10,392 nucleotides of DNA from Thermococcus sp. (GTDB lineage: Archaea > Methanobacteriota_B > Thermococci > Thermococcales > Thermococcaceae). Shown here piece after piece: positions 5,501-10,392 of this stretch. The notes below the pieces were generated by a model that was not told the origin of the DNA, ran no database searches, and saw only the letters and a program-made list of their open reading frames with translations. A program made the translations under genes and the position numbers. The stretch covers positions 1-10,392 of the forward strand of contig JAGHBN010000071.1 of assembly GCA_021160985.1 (NCBI GenBank), read 5' to 3'. Position 1 is the first letter of the stretch, and every line of letters starts with the position of its first letter.

Positions 5501-6187
5501 TCAGTCGAGGAAGCCCAGGGCCTCCTCAATCTTCACAATCTCGGGTCCGGTTGTCAGGTGTCCAACAACGACACCGTGAGAGTTGGCGAGCATACATGAG
5601 CCAACGAAGGGAACGCCCATGTTGGCGGTTCCGACGTAGATGTCCACCTTGAAAAGGTCACGGAGCCATTCAAGCTCCTCGTCGGTCGCTTCAGGATGGA
5701 CGAGCCCGCCCCTGTTGGTGACAACACCAACGCTTCCAACCGCGTGGAAGTCGCCTATCATGCCCCTCTCGACCTCGACGCCGAGCACCTCCTCGAGCCT
5801 CTTTGCCTCCTCCCTGCTGAACTTGGCGCTTACCAGTGCCGCGTTGTCGTTGGCAAGGATGAGGTTTCCGAGGGCCGTGAGGGTGCTCTGGAAGGGAACA
5901 ACCTCAGTGTCTATCCCGTACTCCCTGAGATGGCCGTTTATCCTCTCCAGCTCTGCGTCCCAGATGTACCAGGGGACGACTATTGCGTTTGAGTTGCCGG
6001 CGGTGAAGATGCCAACTATCCTGGACTTCATTATGCTCGTTTCAATGAGCGGAACCTTGAGAACCTCCCTGAGAACCTCGAGCTTCTTCTCGCCGAGGCC
6101 CTCCCTAATAAGGACTAACCTGTCGGTGGCGGTGCCGTAAACGCCCAGATACGGAGAGTTCTCAAAATCGAGCCTTTCTATGTGCAT
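5501..6187 (-). CDS. eif6: Translation initiation factor 6 (aIF6), ribosome anti-association factor
   Basis: This 228-aa protein is aIF6. It binds the 50S subunit near L14/L24e and the sarcin-ricin loop and prevents premature joining with 30S; it is also linked to late large-subunit maturation. The pentein repeat fold is reflected in recurring blocks: ENSPYLGVYGTATDRLVLI at the start, then SRIVGIFTAGNSNAIVVP, LTALGNLILANDNAALVS, DFHAVGSVGVVTNRGGLVHP and ANMGVPFVGSCMLANSHGVVVG. Each pairs a GN/AN turn with an Ala/Val-rich strand. Length agrees with archaeal members. The ATG follows GAGGTGAC at a 27-bp gap after L31e. It sits between the ribosomal protein genes L31e and LX, the usual archaeal arrangement. 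Nothing abnormal is seen. Confidence 0.96.
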   Translation of the reverse strand: MHIERLDFENSPYLGVYGTATDRLVLIREGLGEKKLEVLREVLKVPLIETSIMKSRIVGIFTAGNSNAIVVPWYIWDAELERINGHLREYGIDTEVVPFQSTLTALGNLILANDNAALVSAKFSREEAKRLEEVLGVEVERGMIGDFHAVGSVGVVTNRGGLVHPEATDEELEWLRDLFKVDIYVGTANMGVPFVGSCMLANSHGVVVGHLTTGPEIVKIEEALGFLD

Positions 6188-6214
6188 CTCGTCACCTCGT
6201 TAAATTAAAAGTAA

Positions 6215-6484
6215 TCAGGCGAGGGAGATCTTGGCAATCCTCTTGCCCTCTTCCTCTTCGACAACGACCTTAACGCGGAGCTTGTTGGGCGGCTTCTCCG
6301 CTCCGCGCTCCCAGAGCTTCTCGTTGACGTCGGTGCCGATGACTACCTCGTTGGCCTTGGCGTGCCTGGCTATCCACTCGCGGACGAACTTGGCGGCCCT
6401 CGGGGCCCTCTTCCAGCGCGGAACGCGCTTCTTTATCTTCTTGATGGGAACGACGAATATGACTTCCTCTCCGGGCTTGATCAT
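6215..6484 (-). CDS. rpl31e: 50S ribosomal protein L31e
   Basis: This 89-aa protein is L31e (eL31), located at the rim of the peptide exit tunnel on the large subunit. The family core is visible: VPIKKIKKRVPRWKRAPRAA at residues 12-31, FVREWIARHAKANEVVIG at 33-50, and NEKLWERGAEKPPNKLRVKV at about 54-73, which is the conserved lid before the final strands. It starts at ATG with GAGGTGA upstream; this Shine-Dalgarno site overlaps the stop codon region of L39e, 10 bp before the start. The overlap indicates co-transcription and probable coupling. Confidence 0.96.
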   Translation of the reverse strand: MIKPGEEVIFVVPIKKIKKRVPRWKRAPRAAKFVREWIARHAKANEVVIGTDVNEKLWERGAEKPPNKLRVKVVVEEEEGKRIAKISLA

Positions 6485-6494
6485 CTAAATCACC

Positions 6495-6650
6495 TCACTC
6501 CTTAAGCTTGGTTCTCCTCCACATCCTTCTCTTCGGGTGGGTCATGACCTTTCTGTTGGTCTTGACGATGACCCAGACCGGAACACGCCTGTTCTGCTTG
6601 GCGGCCTTAGCGAGCCTGAGTTTCTTCGCAAGCGGTTTGTTTCTCGCCAT
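6495..6650 (-). CDS. rpl39e: 50S ribosomal protein L39e (51 aa)
   Basis: This very short, highly basic 51-aa protein begins MARNKPLAKKLRLAKAAKQN and ends MWRRTKLKE. It contains the family's NRRVPVWVIVKT segment (residues 20-31) and a PKRRMWRRT tail. L39e (eL39) lines the narrow peptide exit tunnel. It starts at ATG 6648-6650 behind a strong Shine-Dalgarno site GGAGGTG (6656-6662). An in-frame ATG 24 nt upstream would add eight residues not found in the family and overrun the Shine-Dalgarno site. It is the first gene of the operon L39e-L31e-aIF6-LX, with promoter elements at 6701-6717. Stop TGA is at 6495-6497. Confidence 0.95.
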   Translation of the reverse strand: MARNKPLAKKLRLAKAAKQNRRVPVWVIVKTNRKVMTHPKRRMWRRTKLKE

Positions 6651-6700
6651 AACTACACCTCCAGAGGTTATCATGATGCCTGTTGATGCTTTGGGTATCC

Positions 6701-6717
6701 TTTTTTAAGCTTTTTCG
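6701..6717 (-). promoter_or_regulatory. Promoter of the L39e-L31e-aIF6-LX operon
   Basis: The minus strand reads CGAAAAAGCTTAAAAAAGG: an A-rich BRE (6711-6717) followed by the TATA-like GCTTAAAAAA (6701-6710). It lies about 55 bp before the ATG, so the leader is about 30 nt, longer than for the other genes here. A second similar box, CCTTAAAACC with GGAAAA before it, lies at 6721-6736. Confidence 0.6.
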
Positions 6718-6750
6718 TGGGGTTTTAAGGTTTTCCATAGGCCGGCATAG

Positions 6751-7797
6751 TCATTGCCTTCTTCGTAAAATTAAGGCCAGGAGTGTTATCAGAAGCCCTC
6801 CCGCAGTCATGTATTCCAGCGTTCTGGGGGATGTAGTTTCCTGGGACACATTCTCTATATCTCCCTTATTGGCGGCTGAACACAACTTCAGCACAACTCC
6901 CTGGCCCTCCAGGGGATGGAATACATCAACCCTCCCGTTTTTGTAGTAGAATACTGGATAGGGTTTTATCTCGTCCCTCTCCGGGAGGTGCTCCCCGACG
7001 CACTTCGCCCACTGGGTCTCATTTTTCAGAACGTCACAATCGTTGGGAAACACCGCCCAGCCCTGGTAGTTGAAGTTAGAGGCGTCGAAAGCTACGTAGT
7101 CCTTGAGGAGAATCAGGTAGCCACCTTTGAACTCCATGGCCTCAAGGTGCTTCAGCATCTCCCTGTACTGCAGACTTGGGAGGAGGTCGTCGGCAGGGAC
7201 TCTGAGGACGCTCCCGTTGAACCTGAAGACCACGTACTGCCCTTCCAGAGTGCCGTTGTCCATCCTGTTGAACCTCCGGTAGCCAACAAGCTCAAAGGGT
7301 CGGCATGAGCCATTCGTTAGTAGAGCTTTGGGCTCTATACACTTCCTTTCCGGATAATATCGGTACATTGTGACGTTATCTCCTCCTTCCCAAACGTACA
7401 TCCGCCACTCCTTCCCAGTCCAGTTCACGAGGGGCGTCGTGCAGTATACATCTACAGTGTAGTTACATGTCGTGTTCGGGAGGTTTAGGAGAGTCATGTT
7501 CTTTCCGTCGAATTGGAAGGCTGGGTAAAACCAGCCTGTGGGCGAGCCGCTGTATATCGTGCACTTCAGGAACTCGGCGTAGGTGCTGAAGGGGCACTGG
7601 GAGCAGCCACCGGAGCAGGCGCGGATTATGAGGAAATGTATGAAGGCTACGCTCCCATTTGTGCTCACGTAGAGGGGGGTAACTTCAATGCCCCCACGGG
7701 GAGTGAGTAGGGATTTCTGGATGCTTGCGCTTGCAGGGGTTAAAAACATGAGAACAACGAGAAGAAAGATTGCCATGCGACTTACCATTCTTTGCAT
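6751..7797 (-). CDS. Secreted, cysteine-rich, sequon-rich surface protein with C-terminal anchor
   Basis: This 348-aa protein is unassigned. A signal peptide covers residues 1-24 (basic start MQRMVSRM, hydrophobic core, cleavage likely after PASA). The exported part has 11 cysteines (61, 65, 68, 79, 111, 119, 153, 165, 254, 266, 306), clustered early as CSGGCSQC. It also has 11 N-X-S/T sequons, among them 47, 100, 108, 112, 125, 141, 162, 181 and 194. A hydrophobic helix at about 328-344 ends in LRRRQ, anchoring the protein with an outside N-terminus. The overall plan resembles Thermococcales CGP-CTERM proteins, but the Cys-Gly-Pro motif is absent. It has no enzymatic motif I recognise; disulfide-stabilised glycoprotein or binding roles are possible. 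ATG at 7797 is behind GGGTGAG. Its first codons overlap by 16 nt an upstream coding remnant. It lies 100 bp upstream of L39e. Confidence 0.8.
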   Translation of the reverse strand: MQRMVSRMAIFLLVVLMFLTPASASIQKSLLTPRGGIEVTPLYVSTNGSVAFIHFLIIRACSGGCSQCPFSTYAEFLKCTIYSGSPTGWFYPAFQFDGKNMTLLNLPNTTCNYTVDVYCTTPLVNWTGKEWRMYVWEGGDNVTMYRYYPERKCIEPKALLTNGSCRPFELVGYRRFNRMDNGTLEGQYVVFRFNGSVLRVPADDLLPSLQYREMLKHLEAMEFKGGYLILLKDYVAFDASNFNYQGWAVFPNDCDVLKNETQWAKCVGEHLPERDEIKPYPVFYYKNGRVDVFHPLEGQGVVLKLCSAANKGDIENVSQETTSPRTLEYMTAGGLLITLLALILRRRQ

Positions 7798-7973
7798 TGT
7801 TCTCTCACCCTATCTATAACTTCTAGGTCAACCCCAAAATAATAGGCTCTGTTGGGGAGTACGTCATCCGGGGAGACGTTCCAAGGAGGGACCGTATTCG
7901 TGATGGCGATGTATGCATCGACAATTGCTCTTGAATGATCACAAGCGCGGGAAATACAATCTGTATTATCAAC
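7782..7973 (-). pseudogene. 3' coding remnant (63 codons) without a usable start
   Basis: This frame is open for 63 codons and ends in TAA, overlapping the first 16 nt of the surface-protein gene. The translation looks coding: strong purine-first codon bias, PPWNVSPDDVLPNRAYYF in the middle, and a typical amphipathic charged C-terminus (EVIDRVREQCKEW). It contains three cysteines and one sequon, like the downstream protein. No ATG, GTG or TTG is available to start it, and two in-frame TGA codons lie just upstream (7974-7976 and 7983-7985). The 4-codon-type stop/start overlap implies former translational coupling with the surface protein. I read it as the 3' end of a decayed or truncated gene. 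A sequencing frameshift in a real gene is the alternative. The family is unknown. Confidence 0.5.
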
Positions 7974-7990
7974 TCAATGTACTCAACTAA

Positions 7991-8010
7991 AGAATAAAAA
8001 TGTTTTGGAC
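7991..8010 (-). promoter_or_regulatory. Possible TATA/BRE upstream of the remnant and surface-protein gene
   Basis: The minus strand reads GTCCAAAACATTTTTATTCT: CAAAACA could be a BRE and TTTTTATT a TATA box. Initiation about 25 bp downstream would be near 7970, just at the 5' edge of the open remnant. No closer good promoter for the surface-protein gene (start 7797) is visible, so this may drive it with a leader of about 170 nt. Confidence 0.35.
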
Positions 8011-8031
8011 ATAAAACCGTCAAACTGTTCT

Positions 8032-8057
8032 ATCCAGTAACGCAGAAATACTGGGTA
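8032..8057. repeat. Stem-loop 1 (9-bp stem, 8-nt loop)
   Basis: TATCCAGTA (8032-8040) pairs with TACTGGGTA (8049-8057) across an 8-nt loop. Eight pairs are Watson-Crick and one is G.T when written as plus-strand RNA; on the minus strand the wobble becomes an A/C mismatch. It lies seven bases before a second, longer inverted repeat. Confidence 0.6.
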
Positions 8058-8063
8058 AAAACT

Positions 8064-8115
8064 GTTACGCCCCCTTAAGTCATTATAGAGTTATTGCAAA
8101 AATTGGGGGTGTAAC
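8064..8115. repeat. Stem-loop 2 (11-bp stem, 30-nt loop)
   Basis: GTTACGCCCCC (8064-8074) and GGGGGTGTAAC (8105-8115) form an 11-bp inverted repeat with a single G.T position, separated by a 30-nt A/T-rich loop. Five consecutive G-C pairs close the loop side. This could be an RNA structure, a protein-binding site or the remains of a mobile-element end; nothing here decides between them. Confidence 0.65.
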
Positions 8116-8240
8116 TGGAGCGGATATCAGAATATCAGCGGGGCTCTGTGGTTGTATTTCCACCGGCATCCTCGGTGCCGTCCGGATAACTTTTTATTCT
8201 GTAAGATCGGCTCTAATGGTTGTCCGCGGAACATGATGAA

Positions 8241-8262
8241 GGCAAAGAAAAATGAGAAAAGC
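8241..8262 (-). terminator. T-rich terminator of the large surface-protein gene
   Basis: Directly after the TGA of the large gene the minus strand reads GCTTTTCTCATTTTTCTTTGCC, with T4, T5 and T3 runs in close succession. Successive T tracts without a needed hairpin are the usual archaeal termination signal. Confidence 0.6.
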
Positions 8263-10392
8263 TCACCCAAGCCTCTTTTCAAGGAAGACTGCCAGGGCGA
8301 GGAGAAGTCCGAGCCCCAGAATGGCCAGGTAGGGCCAGCGCGTCGTGACTTCAGAGACGCTTACGCCAACTCCGCCGACCTCAAAAGAAAGGTCAACGCG
8401 CCCCTCGCCCCTGACGACCACCGCCACAAAGTCCTCGTCGCTCCTGACGGCCATAGTTCCAGAGACGTTGTCGCCTTTCACAGTAAAGACCGCCTTCCCG
8501 GTTCCGAGGGGGTCGAAGTCCTCCCTCTCGCTGTTGAGCGTGAAGTGGTAGGCTTTTAGCTCCAGGTTTTTGCCGCTGGCCTTAATTGTCAGCTTCTTTC
8601 CGCGGAGGGGGGTGGCGTTGATTATTATAACCTCCAGCCCCTCTCCGAAGGGTTTCCTCTCCAGCTCAAGCGTGACGTTCTCCGGTTTCTCCATGTAGCG
8701 CGCAACGAGCAGAACCGAGTCAAAGAAGCCCTTTCCTTCAACCATGAGCATGAACTCGCTCTCGTTGAAGATAACGAAGTCGGGCCTTCCCTCGGGGGAA
8801 GAGGAAGTGTGGAGGATCTCACCGTAGGGGCTGAGGACGTGGAGCTTCAGGTTCTCCCCCTGGCGGACGTAGCGCCCGTAAAGGAAGGCTATTTTTTCTC
8901 CGGTGATGTTCTCGAAGATGTAAGGGGGCGTCACGTCGCGCCAGACCACGTGGTAGGGGAGTCCTAGGTAGTGAACCTCAGACGTGAAGTTGCTCTTGGC
9001 GAGCCAGTTGTCCCCGTAAACCGGGAGCCTGCCGGCACCGCTGACCTCCAGCGTGAGCGGATAGCTTTCACCGTTTACCGTGGCGTTGAACTTCAGCGGG
9101 GCCTCCACCCGGAAGCCCGAGGGGAAGCTCGGGAGCGAGACGACGAGGGTCAGCTGGACGCTCCCCTCGACGTTGAGGGTCCTGACCTCATTCTGGCCGT
9201 AATAGAAAGCGTACCTGACCGAATCCGGCAGTCCGGCAACAGCCAACTCCACCCTTCCGTTCCCCGTAACCACGAGGTTATAAACCGCTGACCCGCCGAG
9301 GTACGTTCTCGCGTAGTCGTTGACGAACCGCACGCCCAGGCCCTTTTCGAGCATTAGGGGTACGCTTGTCGTGAACTCGGCCGAAGAGATAACGATGGTG
9401 ACATAATTAACATCTCCGGTCAGGTTGAAGGCCACCTCCTTCTCCTCCCCCTCGCGGAGGCTGAGGTCGAGGTAGAGGGGCGAGCCGACGACAACGGAAT
9501 TGCTCATAACGCTGACCTTTCCGTGAAAGTGGCCGCCGTCGTTTTTGAGCCTTATTCTCAGCGTCTCCCCGTCGAGGGAGTAAGAGACGACCGAGATATC
9601 GGGTGGCTGGAAGTAGAAGGTCTCCTGGACAACGGCGCCGTAATCAAGGACCACCGCGCCCTGAAGGGGGTTCCTCTCAAAGGTTACCTCCTTTTGCTCG
9701 CCTCTTTCGATGTGAACTTCCTTCTTCTCCAGTGTGAGCCCTCCGGCCGTGAGCATAACGGTCGCGTTAACGTCATCTCCGCGGTTAAGGAGCGTTACGT
9801 GCAGTCTCTCATCGCGCCTTATGGAGGTTATCTCAACCTGCTTCTCGATATCCTCGATGACAACGTTCTTGGTGAGCTCCCCAATGGACAGCACGAGGAG
9901 ACCAGCGGGGGGAGTCTTGACCTTAAAGCTCACCTCGTCCCCCCACTCAAGGCTCACGGGGAGCTCCTTCACGAGGAGGCCGTTTGAATACACCCTAAGC
10001 GTGTCGTTTATGCCGTAGTAGCCGTCCCACCTCACGCTGAGCCTTGTGTAGGTGTCGAAGGATTCAACAACCCTCACCGAGAAGTCCTTTTTCTTGACTA
10101 TCTCCAGCCTCGAATAGTTCCCGCTGAGGTGGAGGACGAGCTTTTTGGTGGCCGGGTCGAAGCGCCCGACGGTGTAGCTGACCCCATTAAAAAAGAGGCT
10201 CTCCCCAAAGCCGAGCACGCTTGAGTTTGACCCATCAGGGCCCTCAACGCGCAGGTATATCCTGTCTCCCGAGGGGGAGGGGTCGAAGGTGACAACGCTG
10301 TCATCAACGAGCAGAACCTCGTCGAGTCCAATCTCGACCGGATACGCGAGAACGTTCCCGGCAAGGATGAGGAGGATTAGAAGAATCAGCAC
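8263..10392 (-). CDS. Large membrane-anchored surface protein with beta-sandwich-like modules (5' end probably outside window)
   Basis: The frame is open from the window edge for 709 residues. It opens with a hydrophobic signal-peptide core ending ...NVLA; no basic n-region is seen, so the GTG at the edge is probably internal and the true start lies just outside. A C-terminal membrane helix at about 686-703 is followed by the short basic tail EKRLG, so the bulk is extracellular. The exterior looks like successive beta-sandwich modules. Two copies of a CARDB-like pattern occur: residues 186-262 (TLLNRGDDVNATVML... then ERGEQKEVTFE) and 264-345 (RLKNDGGHFHGKVSV... then REGEEKEVAFNL). A NEW3-like segment covers about 350-452. 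I see no cysteine in the whole protein, in contrast to the neighbouring surface protein. About ten sequons are present. No catalytic motif is recognised; a scaffold, adhesin or S-layer-associated role is inference. Confidence 0.82.
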   Translation of the reverse strand: MLILLILLILAGNVLAYPVEIGLDEVLLVDDSVVTFDPSPSGDRIYLRVEGPDGSNSSVLGFGESLFFNGVSYTVGRFDPATKKLVLHLSGNYSRLEIVKKKDFSVRVVESFDTYTRLSVRWDGYYGINDTLRVYSNGLLVKELPVSLEWGDEVSFKVKTPPAGLLVLSIGELTKNVVIEDIEKQVEITSIRRDERLHVTLLNRGDDVNATVMLTAGGLTLEKKEVHIERGEQKEVTFERNPLQGAVVLDYGAVVQETFYFQPPDISVVSYSLDGETLRIRLKNDGGHFHGKVSVMSNSVVVGSPLYLDLSLREGEEKEVAFNLTGDVNYVTIVISSAEFTTSVPLMLEKGLGVRFVNDYARTYLGGSAVYNLVVTGNGRVELAVAGLPDSVRYAFYYGQNEVRTLNVEGSVQLTLVVSLPSFPSGFRVEAPLKFNATVNGESYPLTLEVSGAGRLPVYGDNWLAKSNFTSEVHYLGLPYHVVWRDVTPPYIFENITGEKIAFLYGRYVRQGENLKLHVLSPYGEILHTSSSPEGRPDFVIFNESEFMLMVEGKGFFDSVLLVARYMEKPENVTLELERKPFGEGLEVIIINATPLRGKKLTIKASGKNLELKAYHFTLNSEREDFDPLGTGKAVFTVKGDNVSGTMAVRSDEDFVAVVVRGEGRVDLSFEVGGVGVSVSEVTTRWPYLAILGLGLLLALAVFLEKRLG

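Larger units (their letters stand above)
7798..8262. other. A/T-richer 465-bp gap between two surface-protein genes
   Basis: No intact gene is supported here. The stretch has more A and T than the flanking genes. It contains the 3' coding remnant (7782-7973), a possible promoter (7991-8010), two adjacent stem-loops (8032-8057 and 8064-8115), a short GATAT/ATATC inverted repeat near 8124-8137, and a T-rich terminator for the upstream large gene (8241-8262). Short open stretches elsewhere are interrupted by stops and look like chance or decay. Confidence 0.6.

Noticed and set aside
6651..6674. An in-frame ATG that would extend L39e by eight residues.
   Set aside because: L39e proteins start at MARNKP, and the strong GGAGGTG site lies between the two ATGs, favouring 6650.
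7823..8023. A 66-codon minus-strand frame starting at TTG, with a hydrophobic stretch (ELIIQIVFPALVIIQ).
   Set aside because: Its second half is read in a different frame from the strongly coding-like remnant ending at 7782 and has poor codon character. No ribosome-binding site fits the TTG.
7983..8090. An aromatic-rich 35-codon open stretch (…YPVFLRYWIEQFDGF…) in the same frame as the remnant, upstream of its two TGA codons.
   Set aside because: It is short, has no start site, and overlaps both the possible TATA box and a stem-loop. It may be decayed coding sequence but cannot be supported.
8164..8181. Short inverted repeats around CGGCATCCTCGGTGCCG.
   Set aside because: Only about 5-bp stems are possible, with alternative pairings. 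This is not beyond chance in GC-rich DNA.
8233..8239. ATGATGA, matching a box C of archaeal C/D guide RNAs.
   Set aside because: No D, C' or D' boxes at suitable spacing were found, so this is probably chance.
8152..8559. A plus-strand frame of 135 codons with spaced cysteines near its start.
   Set aside because: Most of it is antisense to the C-terminal coding region of the large surface protein. It uses a TTG start without a ribosome-binding site.
1..10392. Search for CRISPR arrays, tRNA or rRNA genes, insertion sequences with transposase, toxin-antitoxin pairs or restriction genes.
   Set aside because: No regularly spaced repeats, RNA-gene signatures or relevant protein motifs were seen on reading both strands. 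A tRNAscan or covariance search would confirm this.

Overview
The window is chromosomal DNA from a euryarchaeon, most likely a Thermococcus or close relative (Thermococcales). The protein complement is archaeal: FEN-1 flap endonuclease, transcription factor B, ribosomal proteins S19e, L39e, L31e and L18Ae/LX, aIF6, and a PDCD5-type protein. The FEN-1 and TFB sequences match my memory of the Pyrococcus/Thermococcus proteins closely. Genes are GC-rich and tightly packed, start behind GGTG(A)-type Shine-Dalgarno sites, and have A/T-rich TATA boxes about 30-55 nt upstream of the start codon.

Layout. 1-129: 3' end of a plus-strand membrane-protein gene. 182-1201: FEN-1 (+). 1202-2104: TFB (-), meeting FEN-1 stop codon to stop codon. 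2143-3742: a minus-strand translation cluster read YhbY/CRM-domain RNA-binding protein, S19e, PDCD5-like protein, unknown 92-aa protein, then tfb. 3837-5243: a plus-strand pair, a PP-loop ATP-pyrophosphatase-like protein followed by an unrecognised 255-aa protein. 5253-6650: a second minus-strand translation operon read L39e (51 aa), L31e, aIF6, LX. 6751-7797: a minus-strand secreted, cysteine-rich protein with many N-glycosylation sequons and a C-terminal anchor. 7798-8262: an A/T-richer gap holding a coding remnant without a start codon, two stem-loops and a T-rich terminator. 8263-10392: a large minus-strand cell-surface protein of beta-sandwich-like modules with a C-terminal membrane anchor, running to the window edge.

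How the parts fit. The two minus-strand units encode ribosome structure (S19e, L39e, L31e, LX), ribosome maturation (aIF6, probably the CRM protein) and a nucleic-acid-binding accessory protein (PDCD5-like). As I recall, these genes often lie close together in archaea; here the oppositely oriented PP-loop/255-aa pair separates them. FEN-1 and TFB are core information-processing genes at one flank. The other flank is a cell-envelope region of less conserved character.

Most genes are well-known housekeeping families. I did not find a clear undescribed defence or mobile system. The best leads are the PP-loop/255-aa pair inside the ribosomal neighbourhood, the cysteine-rich glycoprotein with its broken upstream partner, and the structured A/T-rich gap.
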